Source of the DNA: Bacteriovoracaceae bacterium UBA7317
GTDB taxonomy: Bacteria; Bdellovibrionota; Bacteriovoracia; Bacteriovoracales; Bacteriovoracaceae
Assembly (NCBI GenBank): GCA_002474345.1
Contig: DKQD01000020.1
Location: forward strand, 1 to 8,107
Length of the DNA: 8,107 nt
Reading direction: 5' to 3'
Below are positions 1-6,198 of this stretch, piece by piece. The stretch's first letter is position 1; every line of letters begins with the position of its first letter. Below the pieces are notes generated by a model, which was given only the letters and a program-made list of their open reading frames with translations, did no database searches and was not told where the DNA came from. Both the position numbers and the translations under genes were made by a program.

Positions 1-37
1 TGTCATAAACCGAAAAAGCATTTGCTAAAGGAGATTT

Positions 38-418
38 ATGACCGAGAAAAGAAAAGTTCTTATCGTTGATGATGCGGAAGTCATGAGAAAAGAAGTTGCG
101 ACGCTTTTGAAAGATAAGTATGAGACTTATGAAGCCGAGGATGGTTTGCAGGCCTTAGAACAAGTTAGAAAAGTTGTGCCCGATATGATCATTCTTGACC
201 TTGAAATGCCAGTTATGGGTGGGTTTGAGTTTTTAGATAAAGTAGATGAAATTCTAGATCCCATACCTCCGGTCCTTATTTTAACAACTATTTCTACTAA
301 AAGAAGGGAAACTAGGGAAAAGGGTGCACAATTTTATATGGATAAACCCTTTGATAAAGAAAGGCTTTTAACCGTAGTAGAGCACCTTCTTAAAAGTGAA
401 AGCACAAGACCCAATTAA
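38..418 (+). CDS. Single-domain response regulator (CheY-like receiver)
   Basis: This 126-residue protein is a stand-alone receiver domain, expected to be phosphorylated by a histidine kinase and to signal by protein-protein contact, since no output domain follows. The conserved residues are visible: acidic pocket D11-D12 in the VLIVDD strand, phosphoacceptor D54 in ILDLEMP, the switch threonine at T83 or T84, and K103-P104 in DKPF. The length matches a CheY/Spo0F-type regulator. The start ATG has AAGGAG at 28-33, four bases upstream. No kinase, chemotaxis or DNA-binding gene is nearby, so the partner is unknown; a co-transcribed partner could lie left of the window, where only 37 bases are visible. 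The fold call is firm, the pathway is not. It converges with the minus-strand gene ending at 490. Confidence 0.95.
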   Translation: MTEKRKVLIVDDAEVMRKEVATLLKDKYETYEAEDGLQALEQVRKVVPDMIILDLEMPVMGGFEFLDKVDEILDPIPPVLILTTISTKRRETREKGAQFYMDKPFDKERLLTVVEHLLKSESTRPN

Positions 419-439
419 GTCCAAAGTTGAAACTAGAGT

Positions 440-476
440 GCAAAGGCCCCTAATGATTTTTAGTTGGAACCTTTGC
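440..476. terminator. Hairpin between convergent stop codons
   Basis: A 7-bp perfect inverted repeat, GCAAAGG at 440-446 and CCTTTGC at 470-476, encloses a 23-nt loop in which CTAA and TTAG can pair further. It lies between the receiver stop (418) and the NTF2-like stop (490), where a shared bidirectional terminator would be expected. Neither strand has a clear U-tract after the stem, so an intrinsic terminator is only a possibility. Confidence 0.35.
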
Positions 477-489
477 TTACGCCAGATTG

Positions 490-1047
490 TTAGGTATTGT
501 CTTTCATAGTGTTTATGACATGTTTAATTAATGGCATTTGTTGCAAAATTTCCGAATAATCCCAATAGTCTTGGTGGTAAAGAATTTTTCCTTCACTGTT
601 AAACCTTAACTGGCTCATTCCGAGATTTTTAAGGGGCTTAGTCCCACCTTTGGTATAAAGAACCATTTCCCAGCGTATGTATGCATCACGTTCTCCATAA
701 ACAACATCGAGTATATTAAACTTTGCTTTCTTCAACTTTATGAAAGTATTTAAAAAGTACCTTTTTATATTGGAGGACCCCTTAACGCTTTGAATTCGAT
801 CATTCAAAAAAGCTTCTTTTGCATAAAGGTTATCTATCTCTGATTCAAAGAGGGGTTTGGAGTAATCTCTAAAAACTTTTAGGAATAAATTAACAGTGTC
901 TCTTACTTCCTCCTTATTATCGACTAAAGAAATCGAGTTTACTTCGCTTTCTTTTAAGGCCTTCATAAGCCCCTGGTGAGAATAAGAGGCGAAACTTGTT
1001 TTTATGAAAAAGAATAGAGTTATTAAGGAAAAGAATAATGTTCTCAA
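490..1047 (-). CDS. Exported NTF2/SnoaL-like fold protein
   Basis: This 185-residue protein has an N-terminal signal peptide (hydrophobic stretch residues 4-15, likely signal peptidase I cut after SFA at residue 20). A domain of about 115 residues follows, resembling the NTF2-like/SnoaL family. The family-like part is the alternation of LYAKEAFLND, a helix near 91-106, WEMVLY strands at 126-131, and the ending with HQDYWD at 158-163 followed by an amphipathic helix. I know this ending from proteins annotated as 'nuclear transport factor 2 family'; most have no proven function, and I see no catalytic residues that identify a reaction. A longer frame starts at TTG 1077. The TTG at 1047 is preferred because AAGGAG lies six bases upstream and the signal peptide then begins MRTLFF. 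The gene converges with the receiver gene and has no operon partner in the window. Family moderately sure, function unknown. Confidence 0.75.
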   Translation of the reverse strand: MRTLFFSLITLFFFIKTSFASYSHQGLMKALKESEVNSISLVDNKEEVRDTVNLFLKVFRDYSKPLFESEIDNLYAKEAFLNDRIQSVKGSSNIKRYFLNTFIKLKKAKFNILDVVYGERDAYIRWEMVLYTKGGTKPLKNLGMSQLRFNSEGKILYHQDYWDYSEILQQMPLIKHVINTMKDNT

Positions 1048-1053
1048 GTGATT

Positions 1054-1059
1054 CTCCTT
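1054..1059 (-). promoter_or_regulatory. Shine-Dalgarno fixing the TTG start at 1047
   Basis: On the minus strand AAGGAG reads at 1059-1054, six bases before TTG at 1047-1045. The upstream alternative, TTG at 1077, has only A/T-rich sequence before it. This supports starting the NTF2-like gene ten codons downstream of the longest open frame. Confidence 0.8.
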
Positions 1060-1320
1060 ATGAATTAAGTTAAACAAAAAATAGACTAAATAAGTTTTAT
1101 AATGAAAAAGGTCGCTTGACCACGAATCGTTTTTTTAGTTTTTGTGATGTGTTATTATTGAGTTTTGAGTATGCTCTGCATTTTCAGCCTGGCACTGTAA
1201 CGCATTTCTTGGGTGTTCATTAAGGAGGTCAAGGGGTGGTGTCATGATCAAAAAGTAACTGTTAATAGACTTTTGTTTATGTATGTACCTGTTAGGATCG
1301 GGGCTAAATCGAGTAAAAAA

Positions 1321-1346
1321 TTTCATATAATTTATATTATATGAAA
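1321..1346. repeat. Perfect 10-bp inverted repeat, AT-rich
   Basis: TTTCATATAA at 1321-1330 and TTATATGAAA at 1337-1346 are exact reverse complements around a 6-nt TTTATA spacer. The dyad lies mid-way in the long gap between divergent genes. Such a shape could be an operator or a weak hairpin. With only A/T and one G/C pair per arm, it would make a poor RNA hairpin and a more plausible protein-binding dyad. Confidence 0.6.
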
Positions 1347-1629
1347 CTAAACAGAGCTAAGTATCCAAAATTATTGACTTTTCTCGCAGGAGCTCTTATT
1401 TGAGTTAGCTAGGGGTAAGATAAGGGCGTAAATAACAATTAAGGGTGGATTTAAATCATTTGTTTCAAGCTTTCGTTTTTTTACTCTGATATTATTAATA
1501 TTAGGGCCTTTTCTTTTTTTCTATTTCCGCTCATTATTTACATAAGGTTTCAAAATTAATGTAGCATCATTAAGAAGGTAGACAAAGAAAAGTACCGCAT
1601 AGCAGCTTTTGTAATTCCTTATCACAGAA

Positions 1630-1678
1630 GGGTTTCCACATGGTAAGTTAGGGTATATACTACGAAACCTGTTTTTTT
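1630..1678 (+). terminator. Terminator-like hairpin with T7 upstream of kamA
   Basis: GGTTTC at 1631-1636 pairs with GAAACC at 1664-1669, extendable by a G-T pair (1630/1670). The arms enclose a 27-nt loop containing the small dyads CCACATGG and GTATATAC. Seven T residues follow at 1672-1678. It could end a plus-strand transcript coming from the intergenic region, or act as a leader attenuator if kamA transcription starts upstream. The stem is short and the loop long, so this is tentative. Confidence 0.3.
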
Positions 1679-1683
1679 GGGCT

Positions 1684-1710
1684 TTGAGTAAAATATAATT
1701 AATTTATAAT
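1684..1710 (+). promoter_or_regulatory. Candidate sigma-70-type promoter of kamA
   Basis: TATAAT occurs exactly at 1705-1710, 35 bases before the kamA ATG. The best -35 match is TTGAGT at 1684-1689, with a 15-bp gap that is shorter than ideal. A second TATAAT at 1694-1699 lacks a good -35. In such AT-rich DNA these matches can arise by chance. Confidence 0.35.
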
Positions 1711-1745
1711 TTAAATATAGTTTAAGTTTTAGAGGGGATTGCGTT

Positions 1746-3098
1746 ATGAGCACCGACAAAAAAATTGAAAGCTCTCAAGCGAGTGAACAAGCCTTGGAGC
1801 ATAGAAAGTTTAGAGACGATGAGTTCTGGAAAGAGCTCCCTGGCTGGGCAAGTGTGCCTCACGATGAGTTTGCAGACCACAAATGGCAAAATAAAAATGC
1901 AATTAGAAAAGTGGAGCAAGTTGAGAAAGTCTTAGGAAGCCGAGTATCTAAAGAAACTATGGATGATATCTATGCGGGGCAAAAAATAACCCCAATGAAT
2001 ATCCGAATTACACCCTATATTTTTGCGCTAATTAATTGGGATGATCCTCTCAATGACCCTCTTAGAAAACAATTTCTACCTATGGGGTCACAGTTTTTGC
2101 CAGATCATCCTTATTATCGAGAAGACTCTCTTAGTGAAGATGTGGACTCACCTGTCCCTATGCTGACTCACCGTTACCCGGACAAAGTGTTATTTTTACC
2201 AACAACAATTTGTCCTGTTTATTGCTCCTACTGTACAAGGAGTAGAATCATTGGTGGCTCGACTGAAAGTGTGGAAAAGTCTAGCTATGGTGCAAGCCAA
2301 AAGAAATGGGACGACGTTTTTGAATACCTAAAAATGAATCCTGAAATTGAAGATGTCGTTATCTCTGGTGGTGACTCCTTCATGCTTACAGCAAAGCAAA
2401 TCAAGTATATCGGTGAAAACCTTCTCATGATTCCAAACATTAGAAGAATTCGTTATGCTACGAAGGGTATCGCTATTTTTCCAATGAAAATCTTAACAGA
2501 TGATGATTGGGTTCAGGCAATTTCAGAGGTTCATAAGCTTGGTAGGTCTATGAATAAGCAGGTAGTAATTCATACTCACTTCTCTAGTCCAAAAGAAATA
2601 ACGACTTGGTCACAAAAAGCAATGGATAGACTTTATTCTGAAGGAATCATTGTTAGAAACCAAGCTGTTCTTCAAGAAGGGGTTAATAATACCGTTGAAG
2701 ACATGGTCCTTTTAACAAGACAAGTAAGTTATATGAATGTTCAACCTTATTATGTTTATATGCATGATATGGTTCCTGGTTGCGAACACTTTAGAACTAC
2801 TTTGAAAGAAGGGGTTGAATTAGAAAAAGCTGTCAGAGGAATTACTGCTGGATTTCATACCCCTACTTTTGTCTGCGACCTTCCTGGCGGGGGTGGAAAA
2901 AGGCATGTTGCAAGTTATGAGTATTATGACCAGGAAAATGGCATATCTGTATGGACAGCACCCTATGTAAAACCAGGTCAGCATTTTACTTACTTTGACC
3001 CTATTCATAAACTTTCCCCTGAAGCTCAAAAGAGGTGGAGTGACAAGGGTACAGTTGAGACGATGATTAAAGAGGCCGTTAAAAAAGCTGGTTATTAA
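1746..3098 (+). CDS. kamA: Lysine 2,3-aminomutase family radical SAM/PLP enzyme
   Basis: This 450-residue protein belongs to the KamA family, whose type member turns L-lysine into beta-lysine using a [4Fe-4S]-SAM radical and PLP. The cluster motif is C156-x3-C160-x2-C163, followed by R165, which corresponds to the substrate-carboxylate arginine R134 of the Clostridium subterminale enzyme. SGGD is at 207-210. D341 and D378 align with D293 and D330, which hold the lysine side-chain amine, and K385 in PGGGGK is the PLP lysine. Keeping both aspartates favours a diamino substrate over glutamate. The C-terminal CxCxxC zinc site of the clostridial enzyme is absent. The length and the C-terminal part past the PLP lysine fit KamA rather than EpmB. 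The start is ATG with AGAGGGGA eight bases upstream. No ablB acetyltransferase, lysine-fermentation or efp gene is adjacent, so its role (osmolyte, catabolism or secondary metabolism) is open. Confidence 0.88.
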   Translation: MSTDKKIESSQASEQALEHRKFRDDEFWKELPGWASVPHDEFADHKWQNKNAIRKVEQVEKVLGSRVSKETMDDIYAGQKITPMNIRITPYIFALINWDDPLNDPLRKQFLPMGSQFLPDHPYYREDSLSEDVDSPVPMLTHRYPDKVLFLPTTICPVYCSYCTRSRIIGGSTESVEKSSYGASQKKWDDVFEYLKMNPEIEDVVISGGDSFMLTAKQIKYIGENLLMIPNIRRIRYATKGIAIFPMKILTDDDWVQAISEVHKLGRSMNKQVVIHTHFSSPKEITTWSQKAMDRLYSEGIIVRNQAVLQEGVNNTVEDMVLLTRQVSYMNVQPYYVYMHDMVPGCEHFRTTLKEGVELEKAVRGITAGFHTPTFVCDLPGGGGKRHVASYEYYDQENGISVWTAPYVKPGQHFTYFDPIHKLSPEAQKRWSDKGTVETMIKEAVKKAGY

Positions 3099-3112
3099 AA
3101 ACCAGCTTTTTT
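3081..3112. terminator. Bidirectional intrinsic terminator shared by kamA and the ankyrin gene
   Basis: The arms AAAAAAGCTGGTT (3081-3093) and AACCAGCTTTTTT (3100-3112) are perfect 13-bp complements around a 6-nt loop. They have a GC core and A/T tails, so each strand ends in a U-run. The kamA stop (3096-3098) lies inside the loop, and the ankyrin stop (3113-3111) overlaps the outer T-run, so one element serves both convergent genes. Confidence 0.9.
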
Positions 3113-6092
3113 AATTAGGAAACCTTATCGTTTTACTGAAGGTATTTGTTTCTTTTATATTCAAGTTTAATTTAGGAAAGAGGACATTTTTCATGCAGGC
3201 ATGGGTCTTTTTTGACTCATTTAGAAAATCAGTAAGTCTTTCCTTCAAGTGACAACTAACCTTGGTTTTGTTTCTTTCGTTTTCAAGGCGAATAAGAGCA
3301 CTAAGCTCCCCTATTTGCCTTAATTGCTCTTCCGCTAAAAGGTAAAGCTTTTCTAACTCATCACCGATTTCAAGCTCTTGATTTAGCGCCTTTTGATAAA
3401 GCTTCTTGATTTTTTCGTATACAAAAGAGAGGTCGTCGAAAAAACCCTTCCTTGTGTAATTTGATTTAAGAAACTTTTGCTCTTGTAAGCTGCAAAATAC
3501 GGAAGCTTTTCCAGTACAAAACCATAGCTCCCGTGAGTTTTTACTGCATTTAAAAAAAGAGTCTTTGGGTTCTATCTCTTTAATTAAAATTCCTGGGGAG
3601 TTTTCACATTGTTTAATGGCCTTATCTATTGCCTTAAATTTTCCATATGTCTTTGCTTGAGAAAAAACATTGAAGGCCGGTGACTCACTCTCGTATATAC
3701 CTTCTTTTTTAACCTTTTTTTCTAAGCAAATATCGTAAATTTCTTGTGTCCTTCTTTTTCCTTCCGTTAAATTTGAACATTGATCAATTGTTTCTTTTTT
3801 TCCTTTTTTAGTGCTTATATGGTTCTTTTTTCGGGCCAGAAGGTCTAAGGGACAGGCCTTAGTGGAAGCAAGAAAAAGGTTCTTTGGTTCACCCTTTTGT
3901 TGACTTCCTAAATAAGTCAGTTCTTTTGTTACGATTCTCTTTGCAGGTACGGTGAGGCGGTACTTCATTCCACAATAGTTATTTGGTATATTCTCTGTGC
4001 CTACATCTAATAGTAAATTTAATTTTGTAATTGTTCTGTTTTCAATAGTAAGTTTTATTTTGTAAAGTTTACTACCTCCAATTTTTTCTTCTTTTTTATT
4101 TTCGACCTCTAAGAAAAAAAACAATTTATTTTTTAGTTTCTTGAAAACATCAACTTCAAGGGACGACTTTCTATTTTTTAAATTTAAATAATTAAAGGGG
4201 ACTGAAAAAGTCATTTTAAAAAAATCAATAGGAGTTTCTACTTTTGACCTTTTCCAATTGTCAGCATAACGGAACAAATCTTGCAATTCCAACCTTTCTT
4301 TTGGAGTAAGGGGTTGTGGGGCCTCTTGATCAGGTTCATTCGGCTGATTTTCTTCTTCTCCTTCCCCTTCTTCTTCAGAGGATACTTCCGTTTTGAATAG
4401 TTCATTTATTGTAGGATACCTTTCTGAAAACCTAAGTGCAGAAAAGCCTCGAGAGTTTTTTTTCTCAGGATTGGCCCCTTTGCTTAGGAGGAACTTTATA
4501 AGTTCAACATCTTTTTTTAAAACTGCCATAATTAAGATACTATTCCTCTGTTTATTTACAGTATTTACATCGGCACCTTTGTTGATCAATTCTTTAATTT
4601 TTTCAGAGTTATAAGTTTCATGATTAAGGTATCCTTGCAATTCAAAGCTTAATTGATTTTTCTCCAGAAATGCTTTTAGCTTAGTCAGCTTAGAGGTTTT
4701 TATGACGTCAAAAACTGTGAGTCCTTTTTTATTTTTTTGAAGTATATTGGCACCCTTTTTCATAAGAAAGATAAAGAGGCTTTGGTCTTCATTTTTTATT
4801 GCTGAAATAAGAAGAGTGTCTCCGTCATTATTTAAATATTTTAATGATGTACCCATTTCAGCTAAAGTCTTTATCTTTGCCGAATTAAAATGATTAATTG
4901 ATGAAAATTTTTTTAAATTAATGAGTAATTGATCCAGGATGAAACCCTTTATTCTAGAATTTCTTGCATTTGCAGCGAAGTCCAAGACATTTCTACCTGC
5001 GGAACTTTTGAGGCTTAAATCTGCACCTTTTTTAACTAAGAATTTAATCAGTTCAAAATCTTTTTTTTCAATAGCAAACATAATGGCTGTTTTACCATCT
5101 TCACCCACTGAATTAACATCGGCACCAAGGTTAATCCTTTCTTGAAGAGATACTTTGTTAAAAGTATTTCTTGTTAGCAAAGATTCAATTGATTGGTTAG
5201 TTTTATTCTCAAAAAGATTAATAATGGTTTTATACCTTTTTTTCTTAGCAAATTGAAAAGGCGACTCTCCTTTTGAATTACTCTTATAGGGGTCTGCACC
5301 TTGGGAAAGAAGGAACTTAGTTAAATCTTCATCTTTTTTTATAACTGCCTCTAAAAGAGGTGTTTTTCCCCTTTTGTTTTCGCTATCAATATTGGCCCCT
5401 TTTTTTAATGCTTTTCGTATAAGATCTTTACTAAAAGGGTTTTGTGAAAGACCCTCTCTTAGAAGGGATTGTGGACTGTCAGCAATAAGTAAATTTATTA
5501 GTTTTTTTAACTTTAAGTTTCTAGCAATATCAAGTGCGGTCATTTTCTCATTGTTTTCCAACTTAACATTTGCACCTTTTTCTAATAAGGCCTCTACAAC
5601 CCTAGCGTCATTTTTTTTCACAGCTACTATTAAAGCAGTATCACCTGAGGAACTAAGAGTATTAACGGGGGCTCCCTGTTTAATTAAATCAATTATTTTA
5701 TTACTTTCGTATTTATTTGAGGCCAAAGCTGCTTTTAGGCTTGTTTCTAACTTTCCACCTTGTAAAAGGTCAATAATGAGATTGTTTCCAGACTTTTTTG
5801 CAAAATCTAAAGGAGAAAAGCCTTTAGGGTTTTTTAAATTTACGTTAGCTCCTCTAGATAATAAAAATTTAATAAGCTCCACATTTTTTTTAAGAACCGC
5901 CATTGTAAGGGGTGGGTTTCCCCACCTATTTAATGTGTTAACATCAGCGCCTTCACCAACAAGTCTTTTGATATTTTCGGGGTCGTAACTGCTGGGATTG
6001 GAGTATTTTGCAAGCTCTTCTTCTAAGCTCTGAGCGTAACCAAAAGTAAGCAAAAAAATGAAAAATAATGGAAAAAATAAAGCTATTTTCAT
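3111..6092 (-). CDS. Large exported ankyrin-repeat protein with Cys-containing C-terminal region
   Basis: The protein is 993 residues from ATG 6092; a TTG at 6101 would add three (numbers below count from that TTG, 996 in all). The signal peptide runs from M4 through a Phe/Leu-rich core to GYA at 21-23, a likely signal peptidase I site, so the protein is periplasmic, outer-membrane-attached or secreted. Residues 26-572 are ankyrin repeats in six tandem super-units of three repeats each; typical signatures are GADVN and LIKFLLSKGAN. Residues 574-596 are an acidic proline-rich linker. From about 600 there is a probably beta-rich region (620-760), then a mixed region with a likely coiled coil near 895-945. 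All ten cysteines (710 to 969) lie after residue 700. I do not recognise this C-terminal region. Ankyrin domains bind proteins; the partner is unknown. No clear Shine-Dalgarno is visible, and a hairpin overlaps the start. The ATG start is chosen because it gives the cleaner signal peptide. The gene is downstream of tldE on the same strand but separated by a terminator-like hairpin. Confidence 0.88.
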   Translation of the reverse strand: MKIALFFPLFFIFLLTFGYAQSLEEELAKYSNPSSYDPENIKRLVGEGADVNTLNRWGNPPLTMAVLKKNVELIKFLLSRGANVNLKNPKGFSPLDFAKKSGNNLIIDLLQGGKLETSLKAALASNKYESNKIIDLIKQGAPVNTLSSSGDTALIVAVKKNDARVVEALLEKGANVKLENNEKMTALDIARNLKLKKLINLLIADSPQSLLREGLSQNPFSKDLIRKALKKGANIDSENKRGKTPLLEAVIKKDEDLTKFLLSQGADPYKSNSKGESPFQFAKKKRYKTIINLFENKTNQSIESLLTRNTFNKVSLQERINLGADVNSVGEDGKTAIMFAIEKKDFELIKFLVKKGADLSLKSSAGRNVLDFAANARNSRIKGFILDQLLINLKKFSSINHFNSAKIKTLAEMGTSLKYLNNDGDTLLISAIKNEDQSLFIFLMKKGANILQKNKKGLTVFDVIKTSKLTKLKAFLEKNQLSFELQGYLNHETYNSEKIKELINKGADVNTVNKQRNSILIMAVLKKDVELIKFLLSKGANPEKKNSRGFSALRFSERYPTINELFKTEVSSEEEGEGEEENQPNEPDQEAPQPLTPKERLELQDLFRYADNWKRSKVETPIDFFKMTFSVPFNYLNLKNRKSSLEVDVFKKLKNKLFFFLEVENKKEEKIGGSKLYKIKLTIENRTITKLNLLLDVGTENIPNNYCGMKYRLTVPAKRIVTKELTYLGSQQKGEPKNLFLASTKACPLDLLARKKNHISTKKGKKETIDQCSNLTEGKRRTQEIYDICLEKKVKKEGIYESESPAFNVFSQAKTYGKFKAIDKAIKQCENSPGILIKEIEPKDSFFKCSKNSRELWFCTGKASVFCSLQEQKFLKSNYTRKGFFDDLSFVYEKIKKLYQKALNQELEIGDELEKLYLLAEEQLRQIGELSALIRLENERNKTKVSCHLKERLTDFLNESKKTHACMKNVLFPKLNLNIKETNTFSKTIRFPN
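4386..6026 (-). repeat. Six tandem 91-92-residue ankyrin super-units
   Basis: The first GADVN-type turn of each unit falls at residues 51, 143, 235, 326, 417 and 509 (steps 92, 92, 91, 91, 92). The second turn (GAN or GAD) comes exactly 33 residues later in all six units. Each unit is a short first repeat of about 26 residues (helices like SLKAALASN and KIIDLIKQGA) followed by two full 33-residue repeats. Unit 5 is the most degenerate (GTSLK instead of GADVN). The DNA copies have diverged at synonymous sites, so this is an old array and not a recent expansion. Confidence 0.85.
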
Positions 6093-6121
6093 AGAAACCA
6101 ACTTATTTTTAAGGTTTCTAT
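6091..6121 (-). promoter_or_regulatory. Inverted repeat overlapping the ankyrin gene start codon
   Basis: ATAGAAACC at 6091-6099 and GGTTTCTAT at 6113-6121 are perfect 9-bp complements around a 13-nt spacer. In the minus-strand mRNA the stem takes in the first two bases of the AUG at 6092 and part of the alternative UUG at 6101. It could hide the start from ribosomes, or be an operator at DNA level. No GGAG-type site precedes either start. Confidence 0.5.
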
Positions 6122-6161
6122 AAGGATAAATGATATTTAAAGATTTTGGATAATTTTTTAG

Positions 6162-6187
6162 AGGAAAAGGGCGTTTGCCCTTTTCCT
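6162..6187 (-). terminator. Intrinsic terminator after tldE
   Basis: AGGAAAAGGGC (6162-6172) and GCCCTTTTCCT (6177-6187) form a perfect 11-bp stem with a GTTT loop, 11 bases beyond the tldE stop. On the minus strand the GC core GGGC/GCCC is followed by TTTTCCTCT, a usable but interrupted U-run. It separates tldE from the ankyrin gene on the same strand. The plus-strand reading has the better T-rich tail but no gene feeding it. Confidence 0.65.
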
Positions 6188-6198
6188 GTTTTTAGTTT

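Larger units (their letters stand above)
1048..1745. other. Long intergenic region without a convincing gene
   Basis: About 700 bp separates the divergent NTF2-like and kamA genes. Open frames here are short, lack usable ribosome sites and resemble no family I know (63 codons on minus at 1135-1326; 20 codons on plus from 1341). I found no tRNA T-loop and no lysine-riboswitch-like core. What can be seen is an AT-rich perfect inverted repeat (1321-1346), a terminator-like hairpin with a T-run (1630-1678) and a possible kamA promoter. A small GGTC/GACC hairpin at 1110-1121 is followed on the minus strand by TTTTT and could end a short minus-strand transcript, but its stem is only 4 bp. The region could hold a small RNA or decayed sequence; neither is shown. 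Confidence 0.6.

Noticed and set aside
1222..1229. Perfect-looking Shine-Dalgarno AAGGAGGT on the plus strand
   Set aside because: The GTG codons at usable spacing reach TGA within three codons, and the ATG at 1244 gives only four codons. Taken as a chance match.
1135..1326. 63-codon open frame on the minus strand in the long intergenic gap
   Set aside because: The start lies in an AT-rich dyad with no Shine-Dalgarno, and the protein resembles nothing I know and has no domain-like pattern. It is more likely chance.
1341..1403. 20-codon plus-strand frame whose product looks like a signal peptide (MKLNRAKYPKLLTFLAGALI)
   Set aside because: It stops at TGA after 20 codons, has no ribosome site, and its ATG lies inside the dyad. 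Reading on in frame meets TAG two codons later, so a broken gene is not supported.
1340..1745. Lysine riboswitch or tRNA upstream of kamA
   Set aside because: I saw no conserved lysine-riboswitch core, cloverleaf or T-loop sequence; only short dyads are present.
5374..5988. 204-codon open frame on the plus strand opposite the ankyrin gene
   Set aside because: It is the complement of the repeat-coding strand; its repeated APL/SAP-like motifs mirror the ankyrin super-units. It has no independent support as a gene.
4386..6026. CRISPR-like or recent DNA tandem repeat because of the regular period of about 275 bp
   Set aside because: The period is far too long and the copies are conserved at protein level only, with many synonymous differences. 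It is a coding repeat of ankyrin units.
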